Shown here one piece after another: positions 1 through 8,673 of a stretch of 37,717 nucleotides of DNA. The stretch is from NCBI RefSeq assembly GCF_003003795.1, contig NZ_PVWK01000153.1, positions 1 through 37,717 on the forward strand, given 5' to 3'. The number at the start of each line of letters is the position of its first letter. The stretch's first letter is position 1. The translations under genes and the position numbers were made by a program. The notes under the pieces were generated by a model. The model was not told the DNA's origin and ran no database searches. It saw only the letters and a list, made by a program, of their open reading frames with translations. This DNA comes from Stenomitos frigidus ULC18 (lineage in GTDB: Bacteria; Cyanobacteriota; Cyanobacteriia; Leptolyngbyales; Leptolyngbyaceae).

Positions 1-74
1 TTGTGCCTTACTTTTTGCAAGAACATAAGAATATTCTAGAAGCTTGGGTAAATTCTTTGCCAGAAATCTCCTAA
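1..74 (+). CDS. C-terminal tail of an unknown gene (partial)
   Basis: The third forward frame is open from the window edge to a TAA at 72-74 and would give about 23 residues ending in NSLPEIS. The composition looks protein-like (VPYFLQEHKN then ILEAWVN), and the stop lies about 90 bases before the next gene on the same strand. Nothing in so short a tail identifies a family. It could be a chance open frame. Confidence 0.35.
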   Translation, partial: VPYFLQEHKNILEAWVNSLPEIS

Positions 75-165
75 GTAGACACGGAATCGGTAGCACGGTA
101 GAGAGAAGACCAGAGAAAGGTCTATCTTTAGAACAAGCTCTGTTAGAGGGAAAGGTGGCAGCAGT

Positions 166-1365
166 ATGGATTTGTTGGAGTATCAGGCGAAGGAATTATT
201 TCGTGAGATGGGCATCCCGGTGTTGCCGTCTCAACGCATCGATCGCCCCAAGGATCTCAAAGGGCTGACCATTCCCTACCCAGTGGTGCTTAAATCGCAG
301 GTGTATATTGGTGGTCGCGGCCGCGTGGGTGGTGTGCGCTTTGTGGAAAATACGATCGATGCCGTAGCCGCAGCACAGACAATCTTCAATTTGCCGATCA
401 TGGGCGAATATCCCACTGTCCTACTGGCAGAAGCGAAGTACGATGTCGATCGCGAGTTTTATCTAGCAGTTGTGCTGAATCGATCGATTTGCCGCCCTGT
501 ACTATTGGGTTCACAAAGTGGCGGTATTGATGTGCAAACTGCACTTGAGCAGATGCAGCATGTAGTGGTCGAGGAGGACTTTTCGCCGTATTACGCTCGT
601 CGCTTGGCGCTGAAGATGGGGCTTAAGGGTGCCCTCATCGAATCAGTTAGCGGCATGCTGGAGAAAATGTATCGGCTGTTTGTCCAGCATGATTTAGACC
701 TTGTAGAAATTAATCCGCTGGGTGTGACCGCCACTGGTGAGGTGATGGCACTCGATGGCAAAATTACCGTGAATGATGACGCTCTGGCGCGTCATCCCGA
801 CTTGTCAGCCCTGATTGCCAAGTCAGATGTTAACCAACCTGGACACCTGAGCACGTCTCCTGTCGTGATGGAAGCGGATGGGCAGGTGGGAATTCTGTGC
901 AACGGAGCGGGGCTGATGATGGCAACGATGGATGCCGTTTCGCAGGCCGGTGGTAAACCAGCCGTCTTTCTCAATATTGGTGGTGAAACGCAATGGGATG
1001 CCTCACCCACTGCTTTGCGTGACCAGCTAGAGCGTGGGCTAGAGCAGATGGTGCAAACAAAACAGGTGCGAGTCTTGCTGATTAACCTGGTCAGTGGGCT
1101 GATTCCCTGTGATGAAATTGCCGCAGTGATTGCCAAGGCTTTGATGAGTCGGGTCCGTAAGCCTCGTAGGATTAGTGAGCTCAGTCCTGACGCGCTGATT
1201 GCACAAGCAACGCGGTTTCCTCAGTTGGTTGTGCGTCTGGTCGGTCGCGATCGTGATCTGGCTCGATCGCGACTGGAAAGTGTTCACGTGCCCCTCATTG
1301 ATAGCCTTAATGAAGCCGTTACACAGGCTGTAGCGCTGGCAAACGCGGCGATTCGAAATTCGTGA
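166..1365 (+). CDS. sucC: Succinyl-CoA synthetase (ADP-forming) beta subunit
   Basis: SucC with SucD converts succinyl-CoA, ADP and phosphate to succinate, ATP and CoA in the TCA cycle. The 399-residue product opens with MDLLEYQAKELF, typical of the family, followed by an ATP-grasp fold: the glycine-rich GGRGRVGGV loop near residue 50, the metal-binding EINPL near 182, and LDGKITVNDDAL near 196. The C-terminal half has the CoA-ligase-like NGAGLMMATMD and FLNIGGE segments. Length fits the family (about 390). ATG 166 follows an AAAGGTGG ribosome site. The alpha subunit sucD is not next to it; the following 34 bases lead straight into a pseudogene. The beta assignment is firm; physiological pairing cannot be judged here. 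Confidence 0.9.
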   Translation: MDLLEYQAKELFREMGIPVLPSQRIDRPKDLKGLTIPYPVVLKSQVYIGGRGRVGGVRFVENTIDAVAAAQTIFNLPIMGEYPTVLLAEAKYDVDREFYLAVVLNRSICRPVLLGSQSGGIDVQTALEQMQHVVVEEDFSPYYARRLALKMGLKGALIESVSGMLEKMYRLFVQHDLDLVEINPLGVTATGEVMALDGKITVNDDALARHPDLSALIAKSDVNQPGHLSTSPVVMEADGQVGILCNGAGLMMATMDAVSQAGGKPAVFLNIGGETQWDASPTALRDQLERGLEQMVQTKQVRVLLINLVSGLIPCDEIAAVIAKALMSRVRKPRRISELSPDALIAQATRFPQLVVRLVGRDRDLARSRLESVHVPLIDSLNEAVTQAVALANAAIRNS

Positions 1366-1399
1366 GTAGGGGGCAACGTCTTAAGGGAGCGCTCGATCG

Positions 1400-1638
1400 A
1401 TGAAACGCCTTGTTGTCTGCTGTGATGGCACCTGGAATAAACTGGCAAACCCTTGCCCCACCAACGTGGTCAAAATTGCACAGGCGGTGGAGCCGATGGC
1501 CAGTGATGGGGTGCCCATGCAGAACTACACGAGATTGTGAGACAGCGCTGGTGTGGTAGCCCTGACTACCGTCCGAAAAATCTTGCCGCGCATCAAAAAG
1601 ACCTAGATGCTTACTGCCAGTCTTTGAATGGGTCTTGA
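1400..1638 (+). pseudogene. DUF2235 family protein remnant with large internal deletion
   Basis: An ATG at 1400 after AAGGGAG begins MKRLVVCCDGTWNKLANP, the hallmark N-terminus of DUF2235 proteins (alpha/beta-hydrolase-like, related to Tle1-type phospholipase effectors). This frame stops at 1540 after 46 residues. A different frame, open across 1520-1638, encodes a plausible C-terminus of the same family (LHEIVRQRW, then DYRPKNLAAHQ) and ends at TGA 1636-1638. The two ends are joined near 1515-1525 with loss of the whole middle of a normally 300-400-residue protein and a frame change. That is best explained by a deletion. It is very unlikely to be functional. Confidence 0.75.
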
Positions 1639-1683
1639 AGGCGTCTTCTGAAGCTGCCGATCGACGCCTTCAACGGCTCCTCA

Positions 1684-3447
1684 CTACGGGCGCATGAAGA
1701 CGCCCCAGGGAGCAAAGGCATTATCGATACCAGTGTGAGCGGGTGCCAGTTCGGGGTGGTGGCGGCGCAGAACGGTCAACATTGTGTTCTTTTCAATCCA
1801 GTCCAACCCAAATTGAGTGTAGACTTCAGCCCGGTAGTCTTTGGTGAAAAAGCGATCGCTCTTGAGCCGTCGGGACGCCATCAGAATAAACACCCGAAAT
1901 GCCGTATCACTGAAGCCAAAGCCTTCCGGCAAATCTTCTGCATACAAGCCAACCATCAAATCCACACTGTCTACATTATTGTTGTAGACTTCGCGCAGTT
2001 CCTTTGCCCACTGTGGGTTGCTGGTAATCTCCTCAAATGAATTCACGCGGCCACGGCCGAGCAATTCACGAAAGCGGTTGTAACGGGGCACTCCCCGCTC
2101 TCGATCGCGCAAAATATCCACAGCGGCCAGATCAAATGCTTCCCCGTTCTCCTTCACCAGTTGCCGTAGGAAGTGGGGGTAGTTGTGCAGAGTCACGGCT
2201 CCTGGATTCATGATGCCAAACGAGTAGAGCAGATCTGCCATCGGTATGGATTCCATCAGCCCACGAGCCTGTTTGCCGAATAAATCAAACAGCGTGTTCG
2301 TTTGAATCAGTTTGCCAGTCTTAATCGAATGAAATTCATACTCATCGCGCACCAAAGGATGCATCCGATAGACAGAAGTGAATTCTTCAGTCAGGTAGTA
2401 CGGCGCGCTGTGGTGATCCGTGGACGAACCCACAATGCCACTCAGAATTTCGCTGTCGCCAATTCGTCCAAAAATGCGTTTGAAGTCAGGCCCCAGAATG
2501 CCCCACCAATTAGCATGGAGCGAAATCTTAGTGGCAGGGTGGGGCAAAATGGCCGGAGTCCATTCCACCGTATGAATTTTTGCGGTTAGCGCGGCAATAA
2601 TCAGGCGAGCATGGTCAAACAGTTGATCATCCTTCCAGTCTGGGTATTCCCGCTTGAGATGATCGCAAACCACATTGTGTTCTTTGACAAACAGGGTATG
2701 TAGTAATCCCATTGCCAGCCACCAGGTGCCTGGATTGCCCACCCGATCGATGCCCGTTGCCGGATCAACTGGAAGCAACCCATCGTCCCCAAGCTGCATT
2801 TTTCCATCCACATGAGAACGCAGCTCATCAATACGCTCCTGACTGCTGCCGTAAATTTGTGAGGCATCCCACCAATGCGTTTCGTGATTAATAAAGGTCG
2901 CAGGATGCTTTGTATCACCTGTGCGTGTGGGATCATCCAGCGTTTTGTCGATCGCCAGGGGTTGATGATGCTCCTGCTCCCAGGTGTCATCGGCAGGTAG
3001 AGGCACATTGATTTTGTGACCTGGTTGGTTACTGCCATGGCTGAACCAATCGTGCGTTTCAAACTGAATCCAGGCAGCAGCCAACAAATTCAAAATCGTA
3101 GCGGGTTTGAATGCTTCACGTGCCAATAGTTTGCTGCTGACTAGGCGAGGACTTGGTGTGAGCAAGTTTGCCTCATCCACGTTGGCCTCTTCTAAGGGCA
3201 CATTGCGTCCAAACCGGGTGCCCACCATGCCCATTTCTGGATGGTTAAGATCGTTATAGCTGCCATCAGCTGTGCGGGCAGTCAAGTGACGACCATCGGG
3301 GCTGGGAGCAGGTGCTTGGGGCAGTTTCTCTTTCTGCGGTAGCTGTGATGTGTCATGAAGATTCTGATCTCGCAGCACTTGACGAAACTTAAATAATTCG
3401 AGTAGGGCTAGAGGGGTTGGTAGCCGATGCCAGGGCGTTTTAGACAT
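1684..3447 (-). CDS. Cyclooxygenase-like haem dioxygenase (animal haem peroxidase superfamily)
   Basis: This 587-residue protein belongs to the peroxidase-cyclooxygenase superfamily, in the branch with plant alpha-dioxygenase and cyanobacterial linoleate 10S-dioxygenase. Visible landmarks are the distal haem His132 in THDWFSHG, the IHTVEWTPAI helix near 291, and SVYRMHPL near 358, where Tyr360 and His363 match the catalytic Tyr385 and proximal His388 of COX-2 (YHWH). Keeping the tyrosine points to fatty-acid oxygenation rather than simple peroxidation. There is no signal peptide, so it is likely cytosolic or peripheral. ATG 3447 has a GAGG about 10 bases upstream with a HIP1 octamer between them. 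It is divergent from the catalase-like gene at 3854. Substrate and regiospecificity cannot be read from sequence. Confidence 0.85.
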   Translation of the reverse strand: MSKTPWHRLPTPLALLELFKFRQVLRDQNLHDTSQLPQKEKLPQAPAPSPDGRHLTARTADGSYNDLNHPEMGMVGTRFGRNVPLEEANVDEANLLTPSPRLVSSKLLAREAFKPATILNLLAAAWIQFETHDWFSHGSNQPGHKINVPLPADDTWEQEHHQPLAIDKTLDDPTRTGDTKHPATFINHETHWWDASQIYGSSQERIDELRSHVDGKMQLGDDGLLPVDPATGIDRVGNPGTWWLAMGLLHTLFVKEHNVVCDHLKREYPDWKDDQLFDHARLIIAALTAKIHTVEWTPAILPHPATKISLHANWWGILGPDFKRIFGRIGDSEILSGIVGSSTDHHSAPYYLTEEFTSVYRMHPLVRDEYEFHSIKTGKLIQTNTLFDLFGKQARGLMESIPMADLLYSFGIMNPGAVTLHNYPHFLRQLVKENGEAFDLAAVDILRDRERGVPRYNRFRELLGRGRVNSFEEITSNPQWAKELREVYNNNVDSVDLMVGLYAEDLPEGFGFSDTAFRVFILMASRRLKSDRFFTKDYRAEVYTQFGLDWIEKNTMLTVLRRHHPELAPAHTGIDNAFAPWGVFMRP

Positions 3448-3853
3448 TGCGCGATCGCCTCACAAATAATTAGGCAATAAAAAAATTAACACAGCCGTTT
3501 TCTGTTAGCAGCGCCCGTTAAAAGCGCTGGCAGACGCACTCTAGCAAGTTCTGGCGGCAGTAACAGCACCCTTTCGGGTACTATCAGATTTGCAATGAGC
3601 TTTGTAGAATAGCGTGCATGAATAGCCGAGAACAGAACAGAACCGGTTCACATTAGCGCTGAGTTGCCCTAATGCCTTATGCACCTATGCACGAGTTGGT
3701 TGCGCTTCTTTCGCCTCCACTGACTATGACTGGTCGAGAACCGAGCAAGTGGCTTTTCGACGAAATACTACCGTTATCTAACGGGCTGTCGCTCAAGCTT
3801 TGGGCATTTATTAATATTCACTCAATAAAACTTATTGCTAGATTGTAACAACG
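3448..3853. other. Divergent intergenic region with a small hairpin
   Basis: This 406-base gap separates two divergent genes and must hold both promoters. No convincing open frame is present. The only clear structure is a perfect 6-base stem, CAGCGC at 3509-3514 and GCGCTG at 3524-3529. I could not fix a sigma-70 pair with confidence. Confidence 0.5.
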
Positions 3854-4777
3854 ATGCAAAGCTTTGAGAAGATTACACAACCTAAAAGTGGGGACCAGGA
3901 GAACGATTCTCTACCCACTGACTACCCATCCTGGAAGGCTGATGAGAAGCAGAGCTTTCTGTGGCATCAACGCATTTTGCTCTCTCAATACGAGCGATTT
4001 CCTGCCCTTAAAAAGATCGATGTCATTGGTTTATTCCTGACTGTCTTGAACAAAAAGATGGATTGTCTGGCCGATGAAGCGCCACGACATTGGAAAAAAG
4101 CCATTCATGCTCACGCCAGTGTGGCGGAAATTCGATTTGTTCCAGCTGCAGAGACGCCCTTTACAGGCTTATTTAGGGGCGCTGATTATGGGCTCTTACG
4201 GCTGTCCTTGACGGGAAATCCAGCCGATCGCGGTTTTGCACCTGGGCTTGCGGTCAAGTTCTTCCTTGATGGACAACCGTCAGCCAATTTCTCGGCGCTG
4301 GTTTCGCTGGATGGACAAGGTAAAAACTACAACTTTTTTGCTAACGAGTTTTCTAACATCGTCCCTGTTGTCAATCGTCTGGGTCCGAAACTAATCAATC
4401 TAATCTTCAGGCGAGCCTCTCACTTTCCGACCAAGCTTGACCTTCAAAATTTAGGAGTGGTTCGTCAAGATGGGCAGGTAGAAACAACGCCTCACTATCC
4501 CTTACGCCTCTTCTTAGTGCCCAATGACAACGTTCAGTTTGCTGAAACGCCACCCCATGATTTTAGAACGGATCTAGCCACAATCGCGCCGGGAACGTCG
4601 CTGTTTTCAGTCTATGGGGTTGACCCAGCAAACGTTAGCGACGATCGAGTTGATCAACTAGAGGATCGACAAAACGCTCAACTGATGGGCTCGATCGAAA
4701 CAACGTCTGCATTTGTCGCTTCTGACTATGGCGATCGGCGACTGTTCTTTAGGCATCAGCGCTTTCGTAATCAATAA
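3854..4777 (+). CDS. Catalase-like fold protein, candidate hydroperoxide-processing partner of the dioxygenase
   Basis: The 307-residue product aligns by eye with the start of the catalase barrel. IHAHASVAEIRF (84-95) matches the catalase VHAKG...F strand, putting His85 at the distal haem position. It is followed by GLFRGADYGLLRLSLTG and RGFAPGLAVKFF, the equivalents of RFSTV and RGFAVKFY. The C-terminus ends in SDYGDRRLFFRHQ. I find no R-x-x-x-Y haem-ligand motif and the chain is shorter than catalase-related allene oxide synthases (about 370), so haem binding is uncertain. Its divergent position beside the dioxygenase recalls Nostoc punctiforme, where a catalase-related hydroperoxide lyase neighbours a 10S-dioxygenase. 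There is no strong ribosome site before ATG 3854. Confidence 0.75.
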   Translation: MQSFEKITQPKSGDQENDSLPTDYPSWKADEKQSFLWHQRILLSQYERFPALKKIDVIGLFLTVLNKKMDCLADEAPRHWKKAIHAHASVAEIRFVPAAETPFTGLFRGADYGLLRLSLTGNPADRGFAPGLAVKFFLDGQPSANFSALVSLDGQGKNYNFFANEFSNIVPVVNRLGPKLINLIFRRASHFPTKLDLQNLGVVRQDGQVETTPHYPLRLFLVPNDNVQFAETPPHDFRTDLATIAPGTSLFSVYGVDPANVSDDRVDQLEDRQNAQLMGSIETTSAFVASDYGDRRLFFRHQRFRNQ

Positions 4778-4852
4778 ACGTAACGGCTATCAGGAGGCGT
4801 TTGATGCGATCGGATAGGGCTTCTCAAAACCCAACATAACGAGGTGAGTGGA

Positions 4853-5284
4853 ATGACCATTACAACAGCAGACATGACTAAAATGTCTCAGACTGAGCTA
4901 GATGATTTATACAAGAAAAGTCCGATAGGTGCTTTGCCTGATGGGGATAGCCAGGGTACTGCAATGGTGATCCCAGGCTCCTTATTCAGCAAGGTTCTGA
5001 TGCCCTTGATTAAGGGCTTAGCCTGGAGAGGAAAAGTGTTTCATCGTGACTCTGCATACTTGTTCAACAAAGTTTCTCCGTTTGGCATTCAATTAGTGAA
5101 AGCGCAGATCTATAAAGGTGATAGTTGGGTTGATGGCGGAGAAGCCATTGTGTTGGATTATTCCAAAACCTCTTTTGTTGCCCAAAAGATTCGAGACGAA
5201 ATTCGAGAAGTCGCACCAGGTCTTTATCTGGGGCAGGCGTATTGGGGCAAGACGAGAGTTTTGAATTTCATCCTGGAATTCTAA
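4853..5284 (+). CDS. Conserved small protein of the haem-enzyme cluster, function unknown
   Basis: A 143-residue soluble protein without cysteine pairs, membrane segments or a signal peptide. I chose ATG 4853 over the in-frame GTG at 4844 because GAGG at 4841-4844 sits 8 bases before the ATG and would overlap the GTG. A central block reads GDSWVDGGEAIVLDYSKTS (about 90-108), followed by RDEIREVAPGLYLGQAYW (about 114-131). The density of charged and aromatic residues looks like a conserved binding or catalytic surface. I recall similar proteins beside haem peroxidase genes but can name no function. It lies 75 bases after the catalase-like gene on the same strand, so co-transcription is likely. 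Confidence 0.75.
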   Translation: MTITTADMTKMSQTELDDLYKKSPIGALPDGDSQGTAMVIPGSLFSKVLMPLIKGLAWRGKVFHRDSAYLFNKVSPFGIQLVKAQIYKGDSWVDGGEAIVLDYSKTSFVAQKIRDEIREVAPGLYLGQAYWGKTRVLNFILEF

Positions 5285-5340
5285 GCGGAGGTTCGTTAAA
5301 GGATGTTTGAGACGGATAGAAAACCTTGTCACTCTGTTGT

Positions 5341-5381
5341 CATCCCGTCCGTGATTGTGAAAATCACGGGCGGATGGGATG
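5341..5381. repeat. Imperfect hairpin carrying a repeated AATCACGGGCGG motif
   Basis: CATCCCGTCC...GTGATT pairs with AATCACGGGCGGATGGGATG through 6- and 3-base stems with a mismatch, a 4-base bulge and a final 6-base stem around a short GTGAA loop. It starts 57 bases after the preceding stop codon and could end transcription, but it has no T-run. AATCACGGGCGG recurs in a second copy near 5485, which favours a dispersed repeat over a dedicated terminator. Confidence 0.5.
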
Positions 5382-5428
5382 AAACCCGTTGATGGAAGTT
5401 AAAAATTAAATCCAGTCATAGCTGTAGC

Positions 5429-5444
5429 CTCGCTCGCGAGCGAG
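5429..5444. repeat. Perfect 16-base palindrome CTCGCTCGCGAGCGAG
   Basis: The 16 bases are fully self-complementary and are flanked by TAGC on the left and GCTA on the right, extending the dyad with a small bulge. It lies in the 360-base gap between the small conserved gene and the duplicated-domain gene. The form is that of dispersed cyanobacterial palindromes. No open reading frame is credible in this gap. Confidence 0.6.
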
Positions 5445-5644
5445 ACGCTATAAATTATCCAAATGAATCCTTAACTTTCATTCAATCACGGGCGGGTGAC
5501 GCCACGATCGAGGGTGTTTCGAACATCCTCTTAAAAACGGAAGGCTAATGAAACAAGGACGCGATCGGTGATGAGTGCTTTCCCATCATCCCACCGGTTA
5601 ATCAGAGTTCTCATCAAAGTTCTATTAAAACTGAGTTATGGATC

Positions 5645-6955
5645 ATGGCACACCAAGTTCCACTCACTATCATTACTAAGATCAAGCCTGATGGCATGAG
5701 TCAGCTCAAGCAATTGCTAGGGATGATGAGCAAAGAGGTGGAAGCGAACCCGATCGTGCCCTTCGCACGGTTCAGCCAGGTTCATTTTGCCCGCTTCGTG
5801 ATTCTGGAAGAATCTCGCGATCCCAATAACAAGGTGATTCAAGCCAGCCTTGCCTTTTCCAGTGAAATTGATGCGCCGTTAGAAGCGTACTTCAACGATC
5901 TGGTGGATCTTGCAGGGGAGGGTCTGGATGAGATCTACACTCATTGCGTTGGGTATCCAGATCCCGGTGAGCGCACTCGACAGAGCCGTTTAGCCTACCT
6001 TTATGCCCATCAGGTCGAGGTTCAGGCGTTCTATGTCAATACGGTCAATCGGACGGTGCAGCAAGTGCAGCAAGAAGCAAAACTGCGTGAGCAGGTCGAA
6101 ACGTTTGCCGATCAACAACAGGCAAAGCAGGCGTGGTTAGGATGGGATGGCATTAAGGTGCGTCAGGCAATCCAAGCGTTTGTCAAAGATGAGCGATCGC
6201 TCCATTGGGCGTTGGCTCCAGCCTCGTCACCCAGTCTGTCACGACGGCTTGGGGAAACCATCCATTTCCTTTCAGGACTGCTGCTCATCCTGGTGCTGGG
6301 CTTAGCCTTTCTGCCGTTCGCTCCTCTTTACGCAGCCATTCTGCGCTTCAAGGAAACACGGGATGCCCAGCAGGATCGGCTCCGGCTCAGTGGTAAAGAA
6401 CGGGATGAACTGGCGATTCGAGAAGACCATGCGGTGCAAAATCAGTTCAGTGCAGTGGGGTTGATCAAACCGGGTCTCTTTCGCCTTGCGACCGTCAGAG
6501 TGCTGCTGTGGCTCGTTAATTTCACGGCGCGTCATGTTTTCAATCATGGCAACCTTGCCGGGGTGCCCTTACTCAATCTGGATGGCGTAGACACCATTCA
6601 TTTCGCGCGCTGGATCATCATTGATGAAGGACGGCGCGTGTTGTTTCTGAGTAACTATGACGGCAGCTTGGAAAGCTACATGAATGACTTTATTAACAAG
6701 GTTGCCTGGGGGCTGAATGCCGTCTTTAGCAACGGAGTTGGGTATCCCAAGACGCGGTGGTTGGTGTTGGATGGCGCGAAAGATGAACAGGCATTCAAGG
6801 CGTTTCTCCGGCAGCGTCAGATTGTGACCCAGGTTTGGTATACGGCTTATCCACAACTGACAGCGGTCAATTTGGAAAACAATGCCGCGATACGTGCCGG
6901 ACTGAGCCAACCCTTGAACCAAACCGAAACAGACGCGTGGCTGCGTCGCTTGTAA
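5645..6955 (+). CDS. Membrane-anchored protein with an internally duplicated alpha/beta domain, function unknown
   Basis: 436 residues in three parts. Residues 1-150 form a soluble domain with QVHFARFVILEE near 45 and ending ...CVGYP at 101-105. One hydrophobic stretch, about 206-234 (GLLLILVLGLAFLPFAPLY), looks like a single transmembrane helix. Residues 270-436 repeat the first domain, with TIHFARWIIIDEG near 317 and ...NGVGYP at 363-368. The shared HFAR...VGYP frame and the strand/helix rhythm suggest a tandem ferredoxin-like or dimeric alpha/beta-barrel arrangement, the fold also used by DyP peroxidases and chlorite dismutases. I see no haem-ligand motif. It precedes the DyP gene by 59 bases and is probably co-transcribed with it. 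A role as membrane docking or accessory factor for the haem enzymes is inference. Confidence 0.75.
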   Translation: MAHQVPLTIITKIKPDGMSQLKQLLGMMSKEVEANPIVPFARFSQVHFARFVILEESRDPNNKVIQASLAFSSEIDAPLEAYFNDLVDLAGEGLDEIYTHCVGYPDPGERTRQSRLAYLYAHQVEVQAFYVNTVNRTVQQVQQEAKLREQVETFADQQQAKQAWLGWDGIKVRQAIQAFVKDERSLHWALAPASSPSLSRRLGETIHFLSGLLLILVLGLAFLPFAPLYAAILRFKETRDAQQDRLRLSGKERDELAIREDHAVQNQFSAVGLIKPGLFRLATVRVLLWLVNFTARHVFNHGNLAGVPLLNLDGVDTIHFARWIIIDEGRRVLFLSNYDGSLESYMNDFINKVAWGLNAVFSNGVGYPKTRWLVLDGAKDEQAFKAFLRQRQIVTQVWYTAYPQLTAVNLENNAAIRAGLSQPLNQTETDAWLRRL

Positions 6956-7014
6956 GCCATTGATCGACAAACAACGTGCGCGATCGTCCGACTCTCATTC
7001 TTTAGGAACACTGC

Positions 7015-8460
7015 ATGATGTCCACCCTCGAACTCCAAGATATTCAAGGCATTATCATTCGGGGCTACTCTAACCTGGATGCGGCTTGTTTTGTGTTGTT
7101 GGGCATTCAGGACGCGGCAGCAGCCCGACGCTGGCTCGGTACGCTGACTGATCGCATCCAAAATGGTCAGGATCATCCGTCCGAAACCTGCCTGAATCTT
7201 GCCTTTACCTATGATGGTTTGAGCGCGTTGGGACTGGATCAAGCCATGCTGGATACTTTTCCAACAGAGTTTCGGGAAGGGATGACGCCACCTTACAAAA
7301 GCCGCGTGCTGGGCGATCATGGAGACAATGCACCCGCTGTGTGGGATTGGGGCGGCACCCACTCGCCATCCATCCACATCTTGCTGCTGCTGTATGCCAC
7401 GGATGATGCGAGGCTTATGACCTTCTATGAAGCTTTTGCAGAAGCCTTCGCCAGCAATGGCGTGACGCTGATCCGCAGATTAGACACCTTCACATTGAAA
7501 GATGAGCACGGCGGCTTTCGGGAGCACTTCGGGTTTCGAGACGCGATCGGGCAACCCATTGTGGAGGGACTCAGCAAAACGGGATCACCCGACAACACGA
7601 TCAAAGCGGGCGAATTTATTCTGGGCTATCCCAATGAGTATGGCTTGTTGACAGAAACCCCCACCGTCAGCGCCCAACACGATCGGCAGAACCTTCTACC
7701 AGAGGGGCAAAACGGCTTTGGAGGGCATGATCTGGGGCGCAACGGGAGCTATGTCGTGTTCAGACAATTGAGCCAAAAGGTACAGGCCTTCTGGCAATTT
7801 TTGGAGGGTGCGACTCAACACGCCGATGGCACCAGTGATCCGGATGCTCGCGTGCGGTTGGCCTCCAAGCTTGTGGGACGTTGGCCCAGCGGGACGCCCT
7901 TAGTGAAAGCGCCGGATCACGATCGCCCAGACAGCGGCGATAAAGATGAGTTTGCCTACCATGATGCTGATCCTCATGGCTTCAAATGTCCGATGGGTGC
8001 CCATATTCGACGCTCCAACCCGCGCGACTCGCTTGCCCCCCAACCCGGCACGCCAAAATCGATCGCGGTGAACAAAACCCATCGACTGTTGCGGCGCGGT
8101 CGCACCTATGGAACGCCTTTGACCGACTCGTTAAAGCCCCAGGACCTGTTGCAAACGGAGGACTCTGGCGAGAGAGGACTGCACTTCATTTGTGTGAGCG
8201 CAAATATCGCCCGTCAGTTTGAGTTTGTTCAGCAGACCTGGATGAACAGCCCCAAATTCAACGGGCTTTATAGCGATACCGATCCGCTGGTGGGCGATCG
8301 TGCTCCCGGTGATGCCGGAGCCGCTACCCATTTCACCGAACAGGCTCAACCCCTTAGAAAACGTGTGACGGGTCTTCCCAACTTTGTTGTAGTGCGTGGA
8401 GGGGCTTACTTTTTCTTGCCGAGTATCCGAGCCTGTCGGTATCTCGCATCCCTTGCCTGA
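7015..8460 (+). CDS. DyP-type haem peroxidase
   Basis: DyP peroxidases use hydrogen peroxide to oxidise dyes, phenols and other substrates. The 481-residue length fits the long class that includes the Anabaena enzyme. The proximal haem ligand is His330 in CPMGAHIRRSNPRD. The distal arginine lies in THRLLRRGRTYG (Arg360 or Arg361). The distal GXXDG motif reads GFRDA (173-177): the catalytic Asp176 is kept and the last glycine is alanine. There is no signal peptide, so it is cytosolic unless docked to the upstream membrane protein. AGGA at 7004-7007 sits 7 bases before the ATG; a second ATG follows immediately. Family assignment is firm; the substrate is unknown. Confidence 0.9.
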   Translation: MMSTLELQDIQGIIIRGYSNLDAACFVLLGIQDAAAARRWLGTLTDRIQNGQDHPSETCLNLAFTYDGLSALGLDQAMLDTFPTEFREGMTPPYKSRVLGDHGDNAPAVWDWGGTHSPSIHILLLLYATDDARLMTFYEAFAEAFASNGVTLIRRLDTFTLKDEHGGFREHFGFRDAIGQPIVEGLSKTGSPDNTIKAGEFILGYPNEYGLLTETPTVSAQHDRQNLLPEGQNGFGGHDLGRNGSYVVFRQLSQKVQAFWQFLEGATQHADGTSDPDARVRLASKLVGRWPSGTPLVKAPDHDRPDSGDKDEFAYHDADPHGFKCPMGAHIRRSNPRDSLAPQPGTPKSIAVNKTHRLLRRGRTYGTPLTDSLKPQDLLQTEDSGERGLHFICVSANIARQFEFVQQTWMNSPKFNGLYSDTDPLVGDRAPGDAGAATHFTEQAQPLRKRVTGLPNFVVVRGGAYFFLPSIRACRYLASLA

Positions 8461-8673
8461 GGTTTCCTTTCTCTTGACGCTGTGCCATCGCAAAAACGGC
8501 GTCGCTGAATCTGGGGATGATTTGTGCATTCCTGCCTCGGCTGTAAGGGCGTTATAGCCAAGGCACACAAGAAACGCGAAACGCCCCGACGAAATTCATC
8601 GCTCAAATCAGCAACGCCCCAAACGCTCATGCCTCACCATGCCCATGTCATTCTCCTTTGAAGCCTTTCAGCC

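Noticed and set aside
44-268. Forward open frame overlapping the sucC start
   Set aside because: It runs through the sucC ribosome site and start in another frame, has low-complexity Arg/Cys-rich sequence and no ribosome site of its own.
5285-5644. Possible CRISPR or tandem array
   Set aside because: Only two copies of AATCACGGGCGG and one palindrome are present, without regular spacers.
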